From assembly GCA_041650595.1 (NCBI GenBank), contig JBAZKW010000001.1:62001-126000 (forward strand): a DNA stretch of 64,000 bases, given 5' to 3'. Every line of letters begins with the position of its first letter. Position 1 is the first letter of the stretch. Of this stretch, positions 54,727-62,186 are shown in pieces. The notes under the pieces are model-generated. The model did no database searches. It was not told the origin of the DNA and saw only the letters and a program-made list of their open reading frames with translations. Made by a program: the position numbers and the translations under genes. This DNA is from CALFCX01 sp041650595 (lineage in GTDB: Bacteria > Margulisbacteria > WOR-1 > JAKLHX01).

Positions 54727-55896
54727 ATGAAACCCACTAACCGCATATCCAATACTCCCAAATACCTTTTTGCCGAGATCGACAAAAAGAAAGCCGCGGC
54801 CATAGCCCGCGGGGTAGATCTTATTGACCTTAGCATAGGAGATCCGGACCAGCCGACACCAAAATATATAATTGACAGCATGAAAAATGCTTTGGATGAT
54901 CCGTCCACGCATAATTATCCGCCTTACGAAGGCACAAAAGACTTCAGGACGGCCGTTTCAAACTGGTACAAAAAAAGGTTCAATGTCGATCTGGACCCGG
55001 ACAATGAAGTAATGTCCCTGATCGGGTCAAAAGAGGGCATTGCGCATATGATCTTTGCGCTGATAGATCCCGGAGATGTCAGTTTGGTGCCCGATCCTTC
55101 TTACCCCGTATATAAAGTTTGTACTATTTTTGCCGGCGGTACTCCTTATATGATGCCGCTCACAAAAGAGAACGGGTTTTTACCGGACCTGGATTCAATA
55201 GATTCCGGGACATTGAAAAAAGCCAAGCTGATGTTCATAAATTATCCGAACAACCCGACATCGGCGACAGCGCCCAGGGCATTTTTAGAAAAAGCCGTAA
55301 AATTCTGTAAAAAGAACGATATTATCCTATGCTCGGACCTGGCTTATTCGGAAGTCTGTTTTGGTGATTACATGGCTGAAAGCATACTTCAGATACCGGG
55401 TGCAAAAGATATTGCAGTGGAATTCCACTCTCTTTCCAAGACTTTTAACATGACGGGATGGAGAATAGGAATGGCCGCCGGTAATAAAGACATAATTAGA
55501 GCTCTGGCGATAATAAAAACAAACGTCGATTCAGGTGCCTTCAAAGCGATCCAAAAAGCGGCGATCGATGCTTTGAGCGGGCCTGGGGAATTTACGAAAA
55601 AAATGAACGGTATATATGATAAAAGGATGAGAGCTCTTGTTGACGGTCTCAATTCTTTGGGCTGGGAACTGGACCATACAAAAGCCACTTTTTATGTCTG
55701 GGTCCCTGTGCCAAAAGGGCAGACGAGTGCTTCTTTTTGCGAGAAGCTCCTAGAAAAATGCGGGCTACTTGTAGTTCCGGGCAGCGGCTACGGAGAAAGC
55801 GGCGAAGGCTATGTCAGGTTCTGCATAACCGCGGATGAATCAAGGATAAAAGAAGCGGTCCAAAGGATGAAGGCGGAAGGAATAAAGGGAGATTGA
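54727..55896 (+). CDS. LL-diaminopimelate aminotransferase-like enzyme
   Basis: The 389-residue fold-type I PLP enzyme shows DLSIGDPDQPTP, GSKEGIAHMIFALIDPGD, YPNNPTSATA, DLAYSEVCFGD, the Schiff-base Lys in SLSKTFNMTGWRIGMAAG and YVRFCITADESRIKEA. It closely resembles DapL, which makes LL-DAP from tetrahydrodipicolinate in one step, and dapF is its neighbour, so the DapL pathway is plausible. The gene symbol is withheld because the paralogue at 38636 has the same motifs and only one may be DapL. The ATG at 54727 is preferred over an in-frame ATG at 54709 that precedes the -10 box. Confidence 0.83.
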   Translation: MKPTNRISNTPKYLFAEIDKKKAAAIARGVDLIDLSIGDPDQPTPKYIIDSMKNALDDPSTHNYPPYEGTKDFRTAVSNWYKKRFNVDLDPDNEVMSLIGSKEGIAHMIFALIDPGDVSLVPDPSYPVYKVCTIFAGGTPYMMPLTKENGFLPDLDSIDSGTLKKAKLMFINYPNNPTSATAPRAFLEKAVKFCKKNDIILCSDLAYSEVCFGDYMAESILQIPGAKDIAVEFHSLSKTFNMTGWRIGMAAGNKDIIRALAIIKTNVDSGAFKAIQKAAIDALSGPGEFTKKMNGIYDKRMRALVDGLNSLGWELDHTKATFYVWVPVPKGQTSASFCEKLLEKCGLLVVPGSGYGESGEGYVRFCITADESRIKEAVQRMKAEGIKGD

Positions 55897-55901
55897 ATTT
55901 T

Positions 55902-55929
55902 GTAGATGTGGGTCGCGACCCACATCTAC
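55902..55929. repeat. Palindrome family A, copy A6, before ispH
   Basis: Half-site GTAGATGTGGGTCG and exact mirror CGACCCACATCTAC, 14 bp. Lies between the dapL-like stop and ispH, within the open upstream extension of ispH. Confidence 0.88.
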
Positions 55930-55935
55930 TTGAGT

Positions 55936-55973
55936 CCCCCTCTCCCTCTGGGAGAGGGGCAGGGGGTGAGGGT
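55936..55973. repeat. Palindromic repeat family B, copy B8, providing the ispH ribosome-binding region
   Basis: CCCCCTCTCCC-TCT-GGGAGAGGGG then CAGGGGGTGAGGG, reverse orientation. Its AGGGGG tail lies 7 nt before the ispH TTG. Confidence 0.82.
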
Positions 55974-56813
55974 TTGAACATCGAAATTGCCCAACATGCG
56001 GGATTCTGTTCGGGTGTCGAGCGCGCCTATAAAATAGCCGTCGAGACTTCAAAACGCGATATCCCCGTTTTTGTCCTGGGGTATCTTGTCCATAATTCAT
56101 TTGTCATCAAAAAACTGGGATCCCTCGGAGTAAAAAGTGTTTCTTCTATATCGGAGATCCCCGATCGCGGCAGCTGCGTTTTAATAATCTCGGCACACGG
56201 GGTCGGTCCCGAGATCTATGACCAGGCAAAATGTAAAAACCTGGAAGTCGTTGACACCACGTGTTCCTGGGTCAAAAAAGCCCAGAGCATTGCTCATGAT
56301 CTTGCAGGAAAAGGGTACAAGATCCTGATAGTGGGCGATAAAAACCACACAGAGGTCAAAGGGATAATGGAATGGGCGGGCGATAATAACGCGCTCATCA
56401 TAGAGGGGCCCGCAGATATAGATGTTTCGGTACTTCCCGAAAAGATCGCCGTTATCGCGCAGACCACGCAATCGCAGGAAAACTTTGATAATGTCGTCAA
56501 AAAGATCAAGCTTAGTGCAAAAGAACTTGTTGTACATAATACTATCTGCGGTGCGACCTCAAAGAGACAGAGTTCGGCTGTCGAGCTGGCAAAAAGGTCC
56601 GATCTCATGCTTGTGATCGGGGACCAGAAAAGCGCGAACACAAAAAGGCTGAAAGAACTTTGTGAAAAGACAGGGACGATGACTTTTCAGATCCAGGACG
56701 AGGGTGAGATAAGAGTAAAATGGCTTGAAGGCAAAAAAAATGTAGGCATCACTGCCGGGGCCTCCACACCTGCGGAGATCATCTCACAAGTTGTGAACAA
56801 AATAAAGGCGTGA
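55974..56813 (+). CDS. ispH: 4-hydroxy-3-methylbut-2-enyl diphosphate reductase
   Basis: IspH (LytB) makes IPP and DMAPP, the last MEP pathway step, using a [4Fe-4S] cluster. The three cluster Cys are in HAGFCSGV (C12), DTTCSWV and NTICGATS; SAHGV, DKNHTEVKGI and the catalytic-region QTTQS are present, with GASTPAEII at the end. TTG at 55974 gives LNIEIAQHAGFC, the standard family N-terminus. The frame is open back to a TTG at 55893 overlapping the dapL-like stop. That would add ~27 residues encoded by palindromes A6 and B8 (DVGRDPHLLESPSPSGRGAGGEG). Which start is used is open. Confidence 0.93.
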   Translation: MNIEIAQHAGFCSGVERAYKIAVETSKRDIPVFVLGYLVHNSFVIKKLGSLGVKSVSSISEIPDRGSCVLIISAHGVGPEIYDQAKCKNLEVVDTTCSWVKKAQSIAHDLAGKGYKILIVGDKNHTEVKGIMEWAGDNNALIIEGPADIDVSVLPEKIAVIAQTTQSQENFDNVVKKIKLSAKELVVHNTICGATSKRQSSAVELAKRSDLMLVIGDQKSANTKRLKELCEKTGTMTFQIQDEGEIRVKWLEGKKNVGITAGASTPAEIISQVVNKIKA

Positions 56814-56819
56814 TATAAT
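56791..56819 (+). promoter_or_regulatory. Promoter of aroC, leaderless arrangement
   Basis: TTGTGA (56791-56796), 17-bp spacer, TATAAT (56814-56819) preceded by TGA (extended -10). The box ends 8 nt before the ATG at 56828, and no Shine-Dalgarno sequence is present. It lies within the 3' end of ispH. Confidence 0.7.
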
Positions 56820-56827
56820 TTCCCATT

Positions 56828-57853
56828 ATGCTGAGATTTTTAACTGCCGGCGAATCGCACGGCGAAGCCCTTATTACTATAATAGAAGGAATGGTCGCCA
56901 ACCTGCCCATTAGCGAAGCTGAGATATCAGCTCAATTGGAAAGAAGACAGGGAGGGATAGGCAGGTCCGAACGCATGAAACTGGAAAAAGACAGGGCTAA
57001 TATCCTTTCCGGTGTCCGCGCTGGCAAGACGATCGGAAGCCCTATAACCATTATTATCGAAAATGTTGATTCAAAAGACAGAACAGAAGTGGTAACAGAG
57101 CTGCGTCCCGGTCATGCTGATCTTGCCGGAGTAATTAAATACAATCAAACAGATATCCGCAATATCCTCGAACGCGCCAGTGCTAGGGAAACCGCATCAA
57201 GAGTCGCGGCCGGAGCTGTATTTAGAAAATTTCTCTCGGAATTCGGTATTATTCTTGAAAGCAAAGTTGTGTCCATTGGCGGCGAGAAGGATGAATCGAA
57301 ATGGGATGCTTTGGTCAAACAAACAGAAACGTTAGGCGACTCTCTGGGGGGTGTTTTTGAAATAGTGATTTCTGGGGCCCCTGCAGGTCTGGGCAGCCAT
57401 GTCCATTTTGATAGAAAGCTTGACGGCAGACTTGCCCAGGCGATAATGAGCATCCAGGCAATAAAAGGCGTGGAAATAGGGCTTGGTTTTGCGGTAGCGG
57501 ATAAAAAGGGCACGCAGATGCATGATGAGATATTTTATAAGGACAAAAAATACTTTCACAAAACCAATAATGCCGGTGGTATCGAGGGTGGCATGTCCAA
57601 CGGCGAACCTATAATCATAAAAGCCGCCATGAAACCGATCGCGACGGTTAAAAAACCGCTTAATTCCGTGGATATTGACACAAAAGAACCATGCAAGGCC
57701 CATTTTGAAAGGGCCGATGTCTGCGCGGTGCATGCCGCCGCAGTTATCGGTGAATCCGCCGCCGCGTTTGTGATCGCGGACGCTTTTCTTGAAAAATTCG
57801 GCGGCGACAGCTTAGAGGAAACAAAGACACATTTTAACTCTTTTGTGGTATAA
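56828..57853 (+). CDS. aroC: Chorismate synthase
   Basis: AroC makes chorismate from EPSP using reduced FMN. The 341-residue protein (short relative to ~360-390) shows LTAGESHGEALITIIEGM, RRQGGIGRSERM, RPGHADLAGVIKYNQTDIRNILERASARETASRVAAGA, GGIEGGMSNGEPI and a C-terminal DVCAVHAAAVIGESAAAFVIADA. No other aro genes are adjacent. Confidence 0.96.
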   Translation: MLRFLTAGESHGEALITIIEGMVANLPISEAEISAQLERRQGGIGRSERMKLEKDRANILSGVRAGKTIGSPITIIIENVDSKDRTEVVTELRPGHADLAGVIKYNQTDIRNILERASARETASRVAAGAVFRKFLSEFGIILESKVVSIGGEKDESKWDALVKQTETLGDSLGGVFEIVISGAPAGLGSHVHFDRKLDGRLAQAIMSIQAIKGVEIGLGFAVADKKGTQMHDEIFYKDKKYFHKTNNAGGIEGGMSNGEPIIIKAAMKPIATVKKPLNSVDIDTKEPCKAHFERADVCAVHAAAVIGESAAAFVIADAFLEKFGGDSLEETKTHFNSFVV

Positions 57854-57854
57854 T
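57849..57854 (+). promoter_or_regulatory. Extended -10 box of the rpsP cluster
   Basis: TGGTATAAT at the end of aroC, leaving a ~32-nt leader with AGGAGG before the rpsP TTG. Confidence 0.6.
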
Positions 57855-57892
57855 TTTCTTGTGTCCGTACCGATATTTTAGGAGGTAGAACT

Positions 57893-58213
57893 TTGTCTGC
57901 AAAAATCAGGCTTTTGAGATTGGGTACCAGGGGAAAGCCCTTTTATAGGGTCGTCGTAATGGACGAATCTTCGGCGAGAAATTCAAAAACAATAGAGATA
58001 CTGGGGACCTACGATCCCAGAAAAGAGCCGGCTTCTTTTGAGGTCAGCAAAGAAAAAGTCGAAGCATGGCTGAAAAAAGGTGCGCTGCCTACCGATACTG
58101 TAAGAAAATATCTGGGAAAAGCAGGGATCCTTTCTCCCGTCAACTTTGACAAGGCAAAAAAGAGAGCGCCTAAAAAGGAAGTGTCCGCCGCGGAAGCGAC
58201 ACCGAGCGCATAA
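57893..58213 (+). CDS. rpsP: 30S ribosomal protein bS16
   Basis: bS16 stabilises the 16S rRNA 5' and central domains. The 106-residue protein has MSAKIRLLRLGTRGKPFYRV, NSKTIEILGTYDPRKEP and VEAWLKKGALPTDTVRKYLGKAGIL. It starts at TTG 57893, 6 nt after AGGAGG; no ATG is available in the conserved N-terminus. The Ala/Lys-rich tail (KKRAPKKEVSAAEATPSA) is normal. It heads rpsP-khpA-ylqD-trmD. Confidence 0.97.
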   Translation: MSAKIRLLRLGTRGKPFYRVVVMDESSARNSKTIEILGTYDPRKEPASFEVSKEKVEAWLKKGALPTDTVRKYLGKAGILSPVNFDKAKKRAPKKEVSAAEATPSA

Positions 58214-58216
58214 ACT

Positions 58217-58462
58217 ATGAAAGAACTCGTTGAATATCTGGTAAAAGCTTTGGTAGATAGTCCCGAACAGGCGCAGATCTCTCAGACCGACGGGGACGGG
58301 ATAACTATAATAGGCATCAAGGTCGCTCCTGAAGACACGGGAAAGGTGATCGGCAAAGAAGGCCGTATCATCAACGCGATAAGGACGGTAGTAAAATCTG
58401 CAGGCGCAAAGCTTCAAAAAAGAGTGACCGTTGAAGTTTTAGCGGAAGAAAAAAGGGGGTAA
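58217..58462 (+). CDS. khpA: KH-domain RNA-binding protein KhpA
   Basis: KhpA (YlqC) is an 81-residue single KH-domain protein that binds RNA with KhpB. The GxxG loop is VIGKEGRIINAIRTVVK. MKELVEYLVKALVDSPEQ begins it, and GAKLQKRVTVEVLAE ends it. The position directly after rpsP (3-bp gap) is the standard one. Confidence 0.96.
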   Translation: MKELVEYLVKALVDSPEQAQISQTDGDGITIIGIKVAPEDTGKVIGKEGRIINAIRTVVKSAGAKLQKRVTVEVLAEEKRG

Positions 58463-58470
58463 CAAAGATC

Positions 58471-58902
58471 ATGGGTGAAGCGGCAAAAAAGATCGAGCTT
58501 AAGCGTATAGTGATGGTGAAGGCGGTCGTTACAGAGGCTTTTAAGGACAATCTGGTCAGAGAGCTTGAAAGGACCGTTGCGAACATGGACATGCAGCTTT
58601 CGCAGATGGAAAACCAGAGCAAAGACTACATGGAAGATCTTAAGAAAAAAGGAATGCTCCAGCAGGTAACCCAGTTCAAGAACCAGCTTGCCAACGAAAA
58701 GGCGAGGATGCAGGCGCAGAAACAGGACCTTTTGAATAAGATACAGGAAGCCAAAGGATTGGTTTTGGGTTCCGAATTCGTGCAGGGGCCGCTCGAAGGG
58801 CCGGTTGATGTAGCGGTCGGGGACAATCTTTACAAAAAAGTCGGCGCCGCCGAGATACTTGTAAAGGACGGCGTGATAACCGAAATAAGAAATATTGACT
58901 AG
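58471..58902 (+). CDS. ylqD: YlqD family protein
   Basis: The 143-residue protein matches YlqD. A basic N-terminus (KIELKRIVMVKAVVTEAFK) is followed by a long coiled coil (~25-90: LERTVANMDMQLSQMENQSK...NQLANEKARMQAQKQDLL). A C-terminal beta-rich domain completes it (VLGSEFVQGPLEGPVDVAVGDNLYKKVGAAEILVKDGVI). Its function is unknown; in Bacillus it lies between ylqC and rimM, and it also occurs in Cyanobacteria-related groups. Here rimM is missing after it and trmD follows directly, 12 bp later. The second-domain shape loosely recalls a PRC-barrel, but homology with RimM is not clear. Confidence 0.85.
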   Translation: MGEAAKKIELKRIVMVKAVVTEAFKDNLVRELERTVANMDMQLSQMENQSKDYMEDLKKKGMLQQVTQFKNQLANEKARMQAQKQDLLNKIQEAKGLVLGSEFVQGPLEGPVDVAVGDNLYKKVGAAEILVKDGVITEIRNID

Positions 58903-58914
58903 TCCCTTAAATTA

Positions 58915-59640
58915 ATGCGATTTGATATTTTGACCCTCTTTCCGGACATTTTTAAGGGTTTTCTTGAAGAAAGCCTTATAAAAAAAGCTCTGGAAAGAGG
59001 GTTGCTGTTTATAAACGTGCTTGATATCAGGAACGAAACTAGCGACCGGCACAATACAGCTGATGATTCACCCTTCGGAGGCGGTCCGGGGATGGTGATG
59101 CTGGCAGAGCCGGTTTTTAAGTCGCTTGAGAAGATAAAAACTCCGGGTAGCAAAATTGTATTGATGAGCCCCGCCGGAACAAAACTCACACAGGATAAGG
59201 TAAAAGACCTCTCAAAAGAAGAACATTTGATAATTATCTGCGGCAGATATGAAGGGTTGGATGAACGTATTTCCGCATCTGGTATTGAAGAGATATCAAT
59301 AGGTGACTATGTTCTGTCCGGAGGCGAGCTTCCTGCGGCCGTATTGATAGAAAGCGTCAGTCGGTATATTCCCGGGGTCGTAAAAGAGCAGGATTCGGTG
59401 GAAAATGATTCCTTTTCAGACGGGCTTTTGGATTTTCCTCATTATACACGTCCGGCTCATTCTCCTTTTGGGGAAGTGCCGCCGGAGCTTTTGGGCGGCA
59501 ATCACGAAGAAATAAGAAAGTGGCGCAGAAAAGAGCAGCTCAAAAGGACATTGTTCAGGCGGCCGGATATACTGACAAAAGCCAAGCTGAATGAAGAAGA
59601 CAAAGGAATCATACAAGAGATCGTTTCTGATAAATATTAG
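58915..59640 (+). CDS. trmD: tRNA (guanine37-N1)-methyltransferase TrmD
   Basis: TrmD methylates G37 and prevents +1 frameshifts. The 241-residue SPOUT enzyme has MRFDILTLFPDIFKGFLEESLIKKAL, DDSPFGGGPGMVM, LIIICGRYEGLDERI, EISIGDYVLSGGELPA (knot), and FPHYTRPAHSPFGEVPPELLGGNH. It overlaps neither neighbour; rplS follows 48 bp later with its own promoter. Confidence 0.97.
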   Translation: MRFDILTLFPDIFKGFLEESLIKKALERGLLFINVLDIRNETSDRHNTADDSPFGGGPGMVMLAEPVFKSLEKIKTPGSKIVLMSPAGTKLTQDKVKDLSKEEHLIIICGRYEGLDERISASGIEEISIGDYVLSGGELPAAVLIESVSRYIPGVVKEQDSVENDSFSDGLLDFPHYTRPAHSPFGEVPPELLGGNHEEIRKWRRKEQLKRTLFRRPDILTKAKLNEEDKGIIQEIVSDKY

Positions 59641-59649
59641 TCCTTGTGT

Positions 59650-59655
59650 TATAAT
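59650..59655 (+). promoter_or_regulatory. Extended -10 box of rplS-lepB-rnhB
   Basis: TGTTATAAT ends about 33 nt before the rplS ATG, with GGGAG in the leader. Confidence 0.6.
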
Positions 59656-59688
59656 AATCGTATAAACTACAGAGGGAGAACTTGTGCA

Positions 59689-60078
59689 ATGGCTTCTATC
59701 ATAGGTGACATTGAAGCGGCCCAATTAAAAGAAAAATTCCCGGATTTTAAGGTAGGCGATACCGTGAGGGTTTATGCCAAAATAATCGAAGGCGACAAAG
59801 AACGTCTTCAGGGCTTTGAAGGTGTTGTCATAGCCAGAAAAGGCGGCAGTTCGCGGGAAACCTTTACCGTAAGAAAAGTTGTCCAGGGTGTAGGCGTCGA
59901 AAGGATCTTCCCGATCCATTCGCCTAAAGTAGACAGGATCAAGATACTTAAACAGGGGAAAATAAGGCGTGCCAAGCTTTATTACCTTCGCAGCAGGGTC
60001 GGAAGCCGCGCCACAAAGATACAGGACAAAGCAGTGCAAAGCACTTCCGAACAACCGGCAGTCGCAACGGTACAATAG
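59689..60078 (+). CDS. rplS: 50S ribosomal protein bL19
   Basis: bL19 lies at the 30S-50S interface. The 129-residue protein has KVGDTVRVYAKIIEGDKERLQGFEG and FTVRKVVQGVGVERIFPIHSPKVD, plus KIRRAKLYYLR. The ATG at 59689 is chosen because the longer frame from 59644 contains the promoter and leader. The stop is 3 bp before lepB. Confidence 0.97.
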   Translation: MASIIGDIEAAQLKEKFPDFKVGDTVRVYAKIIEGDKERLQGFEGVVIARKGGSSRETFTVRKVVQGVGVERIFPIHSPKVDRIKILKQGKIRRAKLYYLRSRVGSRATKIQDKAVQSTSEQPAVATVQ

Positions 60079-60081
60079 TTT

Positions 60082-60723
60082 ATGAAAAAGCTGTATCTTT
60101 TTTTCAAGGATACCGTAGAGACAGTCGTAGTAGCCCTTCTCATTGCCCTGGTTATCCGCGCATTTCTTTTTCAGGTGTTTTGGATACCTTCGGCTTCGAT
60201 GCAGCCTTCTTTTGACATAAACGACCGAATAATAGTCGAGCGTATTTCTTTCGGGATACCAAATCCGGTATATGACATGAACGACAGCCCGATCTTCCTT
60301 TTTAACATACCCAATCCTTTGTACAACAGAAATATTCCGCTCAGCGGGACAAGACAAATACTCGAATGGAGATCTCCGGGCAGGTTTGAAGTGATAGTCT
60401 TTAAGTATCCAAAAGATCCCATTGGCATACGGCGGGATTTTATCAAAAGGGTGATCGGACTTCCGCAGGAAGAAGTGGAAATAAAGAAAGGCGTGGTCTA
60501 TATAGATAACCAGCCTTTGAAAGAGACACACAGCATGTTCCGCGACAATTTTAATATGAAAAAGATCAGAGTGCCCGAAAACTGTTACTTTGTAATGGGT
60601 GACAACAGAGCCAATAGCGCCGACAGCAGGTACTGGGGTTTTGTTCCCAAGGAAAATATAATCGGCTCCGCATTCATCAGGATCTGGCCTATAACCAAGT
60701 TTGGTTTTATTTCAAAGAATTAA
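60082..60723 (+). CDS. lepB: Signal peptidase I
   Basis: LepB cleaves Sec signal peptides at the outer face of the inner membrane. The 213-residue protein has one N-terminal TM helix (TVETVVVALLIALVIRAFLFQ), then the catalytic Ser in WIPSASMQPSF (S39), the catalytic Lys in FIKRVIGLPQEEV, and MGDNRANSADSRYWGFV. The single-TM, ~200-residue form is the Gram-positive/cyanobacterial type. The stop abuts the rnhB GTG start. Confidence 0.95.
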   Translation: MKKLYLFFKDTVETVVVALLIALVIRAFLFQVFWIPSASMQPSFDINDRIIVERISFGIPNPVYDMNDSPIFLFNIPNPLYNRNIPLSGTRQILEWRSPGRFEVIVFKYPKDPIGIRRDFIKRVIGLPQEEVEIKKGVVYIDNQPLKETHSMFRDNFNMKKIRVPENCYFVMGDNRANSADSRYWGFVPKENIIGSAFIRIWPITKFGFISKN

Positions 60724-61326
60724 GTGTTGATTTCTCCTATAGAGAAAAACCTCCGCAAAAAAGGTTTTGGGTTTATCGCCGGAGTGGATGAAGCGGGCCG
60801 CGGTCCTCTGGCCGGGCCGGTATTTGCCTCGGCAGTAATACTTCCCAAAAACGCAAAGATCAAAGGACTTGACGATTCCAAGAAATTATCCCCCGCGAAA
60901 AGAGAAAAAGTATTTGACCTGATAATGCATAATGCCGTTTGTGTGGGGGTAGGGGTCTGCGAAGAAGGCGAAATTGACCGGATAAACATACTTCAGGCGA
61001 CTTTCCGTGCCATGGCGCAGGCAGTAAATGCACTTTTACAAAAACCGGACATAATTCTTGTCGACGGCAATAAAATCATCCCTCAAGTCGGGATAACACA
61101 AAAAGCTATCATAGGCGGAGATGCCAAATGCACCTGCATAGCTGCAGCTTCTGTTGTTGCCAAGGTGTTAAGAGATAGATATATGTTTAAGCTTCATAAA
61201 ATATATCCAAAATACGGATTTGACCGGCACAAAGGCTACGGGACCAAGGCGCATTTTGCCGCATTAAGAATATACGGCTCTTGTCCCATACACAGAAAAA
61301 GTTTTTTAAAAAACATCTTGCACTAA
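60724..61326 (+). CDS. rnhB: Ribonuclease HII
   Basis: RNase HII removes ribonucleotides from DNA. The 200-residue protein has the acidic active site AGVDEAGRGPLAGPVFASAVIL, GLDDSKKLSPAKRE, IILVDGNKIIP and CIAAASVVAKVLRDRYM, ending YGFDRHKGYGTKAHFAAL...CPIHRKSF. It begins with a GTG placed directly after the lepB stop; a TTG follows as the second codon. Transcribed with rplS and lepB. Confidence 0.96.
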   Translation: MLISPIEKNLRKKGFGFIAGVDEAGRGPLAGPVFASAVILPKNAKIKGLDDSKKLSPAKREKVFDLIMHNAVCVGVGVCEEGEIDRINILQATFRAMAQAVNALLQKPDIILVDGNKIIPQVGITQKAIIGGDAKCTCIAAASVVAKVLRDRYMFKLHKIYPKYGFDRHKGYGTKAHFAALRIYGSCPIHRKSFLKNILH

Positions 61327-61339
61327 AAATATATTAGTG

Positions 61340-61345
61340 ATACTA
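61340..61345 (+). promoter_or_regulatory. -10 box of the 67-residue ORF
   Basis: TGATACTAT ends 10 nt before the ATG at 61356. Confidence 0.35.
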
Positions 61346-61355
61346 TGATTACGCA

Positions 61356-61559
61356 ATGGAAAAGGATTTGAACGTTGAACCCGCAAAAAATGGTACCGCC
61401 GCGCCGTTTATTTCTATCACAAACCATTTTATGGAGCAGATCGAAGGGTCCTTAAGGAGCGGGGAAAAGATCGAGTTTGTTTCATTCACGGCATGGCAGA
61501 AAAAGCACAACCTCAACATCAAAGCAAACCATAGCGAATACCGCCCATTGGATCATTGA
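61356..61559 (+). CDS. Small hypothetical protein
   Basis: Not recognised. The 67-residue protein has a polar N-terminus (MEKDLNVEPAKNGTAA), a central amphipathic helix (FISITNHFMEQIEGSLRSG) and a polar C-terminus (NIKANHSEYRPLDH). No Cys pairs or TM segment. A -10-like TACTAT preceded by TGA lies 10 nt upstream, in line with other near-leaderless genes here. It overlaps the convergent radical SAM gene by 7 bp. Support is limited to the promoter and an open frame in an otherwise unoccupied gap, so it could be non-coding. Confidence 0.5.
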   Translation: MEKDLNVEPAKNGTAAPFISITNHFMEQIEGSLRSGEKIEFVSFTAWQKKHNLNIKANHSEYRPLDH

Positions 61560-62164
61560 ACCATCTGATAGCTTTTTTCATAATAAGGCCTGACTTTAAA
61601 TTCAACGCCTATTTTTTCGGCGATTGCTTTGCACTTTTCGATGTCAACTGAAGGCAGATCTACCGCGGTCAGGACAACTGTCGGGACAACCTTTTTTGCT
61701 TCTTCGGCAAAATCTTTTATAGCGTTATACGCTTTTGCTCCGAACACGGGCAGGCACAGTTTTTGATATGTGTCGGAATTGTGAGCGTTTAGGCTTATAT
61801 ATATCTCGTCTACCAGTACGGCCAGCTCGGGAAGAATATTTCTTCCGTGGAACAGGTTCGCAAGGCCGTCGGTATTGATCCTGATCATCGCTCCTTTTTC
61901 TTTGAGAGATCTAGAGATCTCTTTTACAACCGCAAGACGTATTAGCGGCTCTCCATAACCGCAAAAAACGATCTGGCGGTACTTTGAAGGATCAGGGATG
62001 CCTTTTACGACTTCTTCGGCCAGTGGCTCTTTGCTGAGCCAGAGCTCGTGCTTGTCCTCAAAACGCCTGGACCTGAACTTTATACAGAAAGTGCACGCGT
62101 TGTTGCAGCGGTTGGTGATGTTCAGATATAGGCAGTCGTTCAGTTCGTAGGAGTAAACGCCCAT
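61553..62164 (-). CDS. TatD-associated radical SAM protein
   Basis: The 203-residue protein has the radical SAM motif NRCNNACTFCIKF (CxxxCxxC near residue 19-26), FCGYGEPLIR, INTDGLANLFHGRNILPEL, and EIYISLNAHNSDTYQKLC. The short length and the GEPLIRLxVV, INTDG-ANL and SLNAH segments match the TIGR04038-type radical SAM proteins that occur fused to or next to TatD. No tatD gene is visible within the window. Its reaction is unknown. A TGATATAAT box ends 6 nt before the ATG at 62164, the leaderless pattern. Confidence 0.85.
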   Translation of the reverse strand: MGVYSYELNDCLYLNITNRCNNACTFCIKFRSRRFEDKHELWLSKEPLAEEVVKGIPDPSKYRQIVFCGYGEPLIRLAVVKEISRSLKEKGAMIRINTDGLANLFHGRNILPELAVLVDEIYISLNAHNSDTYQKLCLPVFGAKAYNAIKDFAEEAKKVVPTVVLTAVDLPSVDIEKCKAIAEKIGVEFKVRPYYEKSYQMVQ

Positions 62165-62170
62165 GGTCTG

Positions 62171-62176
62171 ATTATA
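62171..62176 (-). promoter_or_regulatory. Extended -10 box of the radical SAM gene, leaderless arrangement
   Basis: The minus strand reads TGATATAAT, 6 nt before the ATG at 62164. Confidence 0.6.
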
Positions 62177-62186
62177 TCACGCGCCT

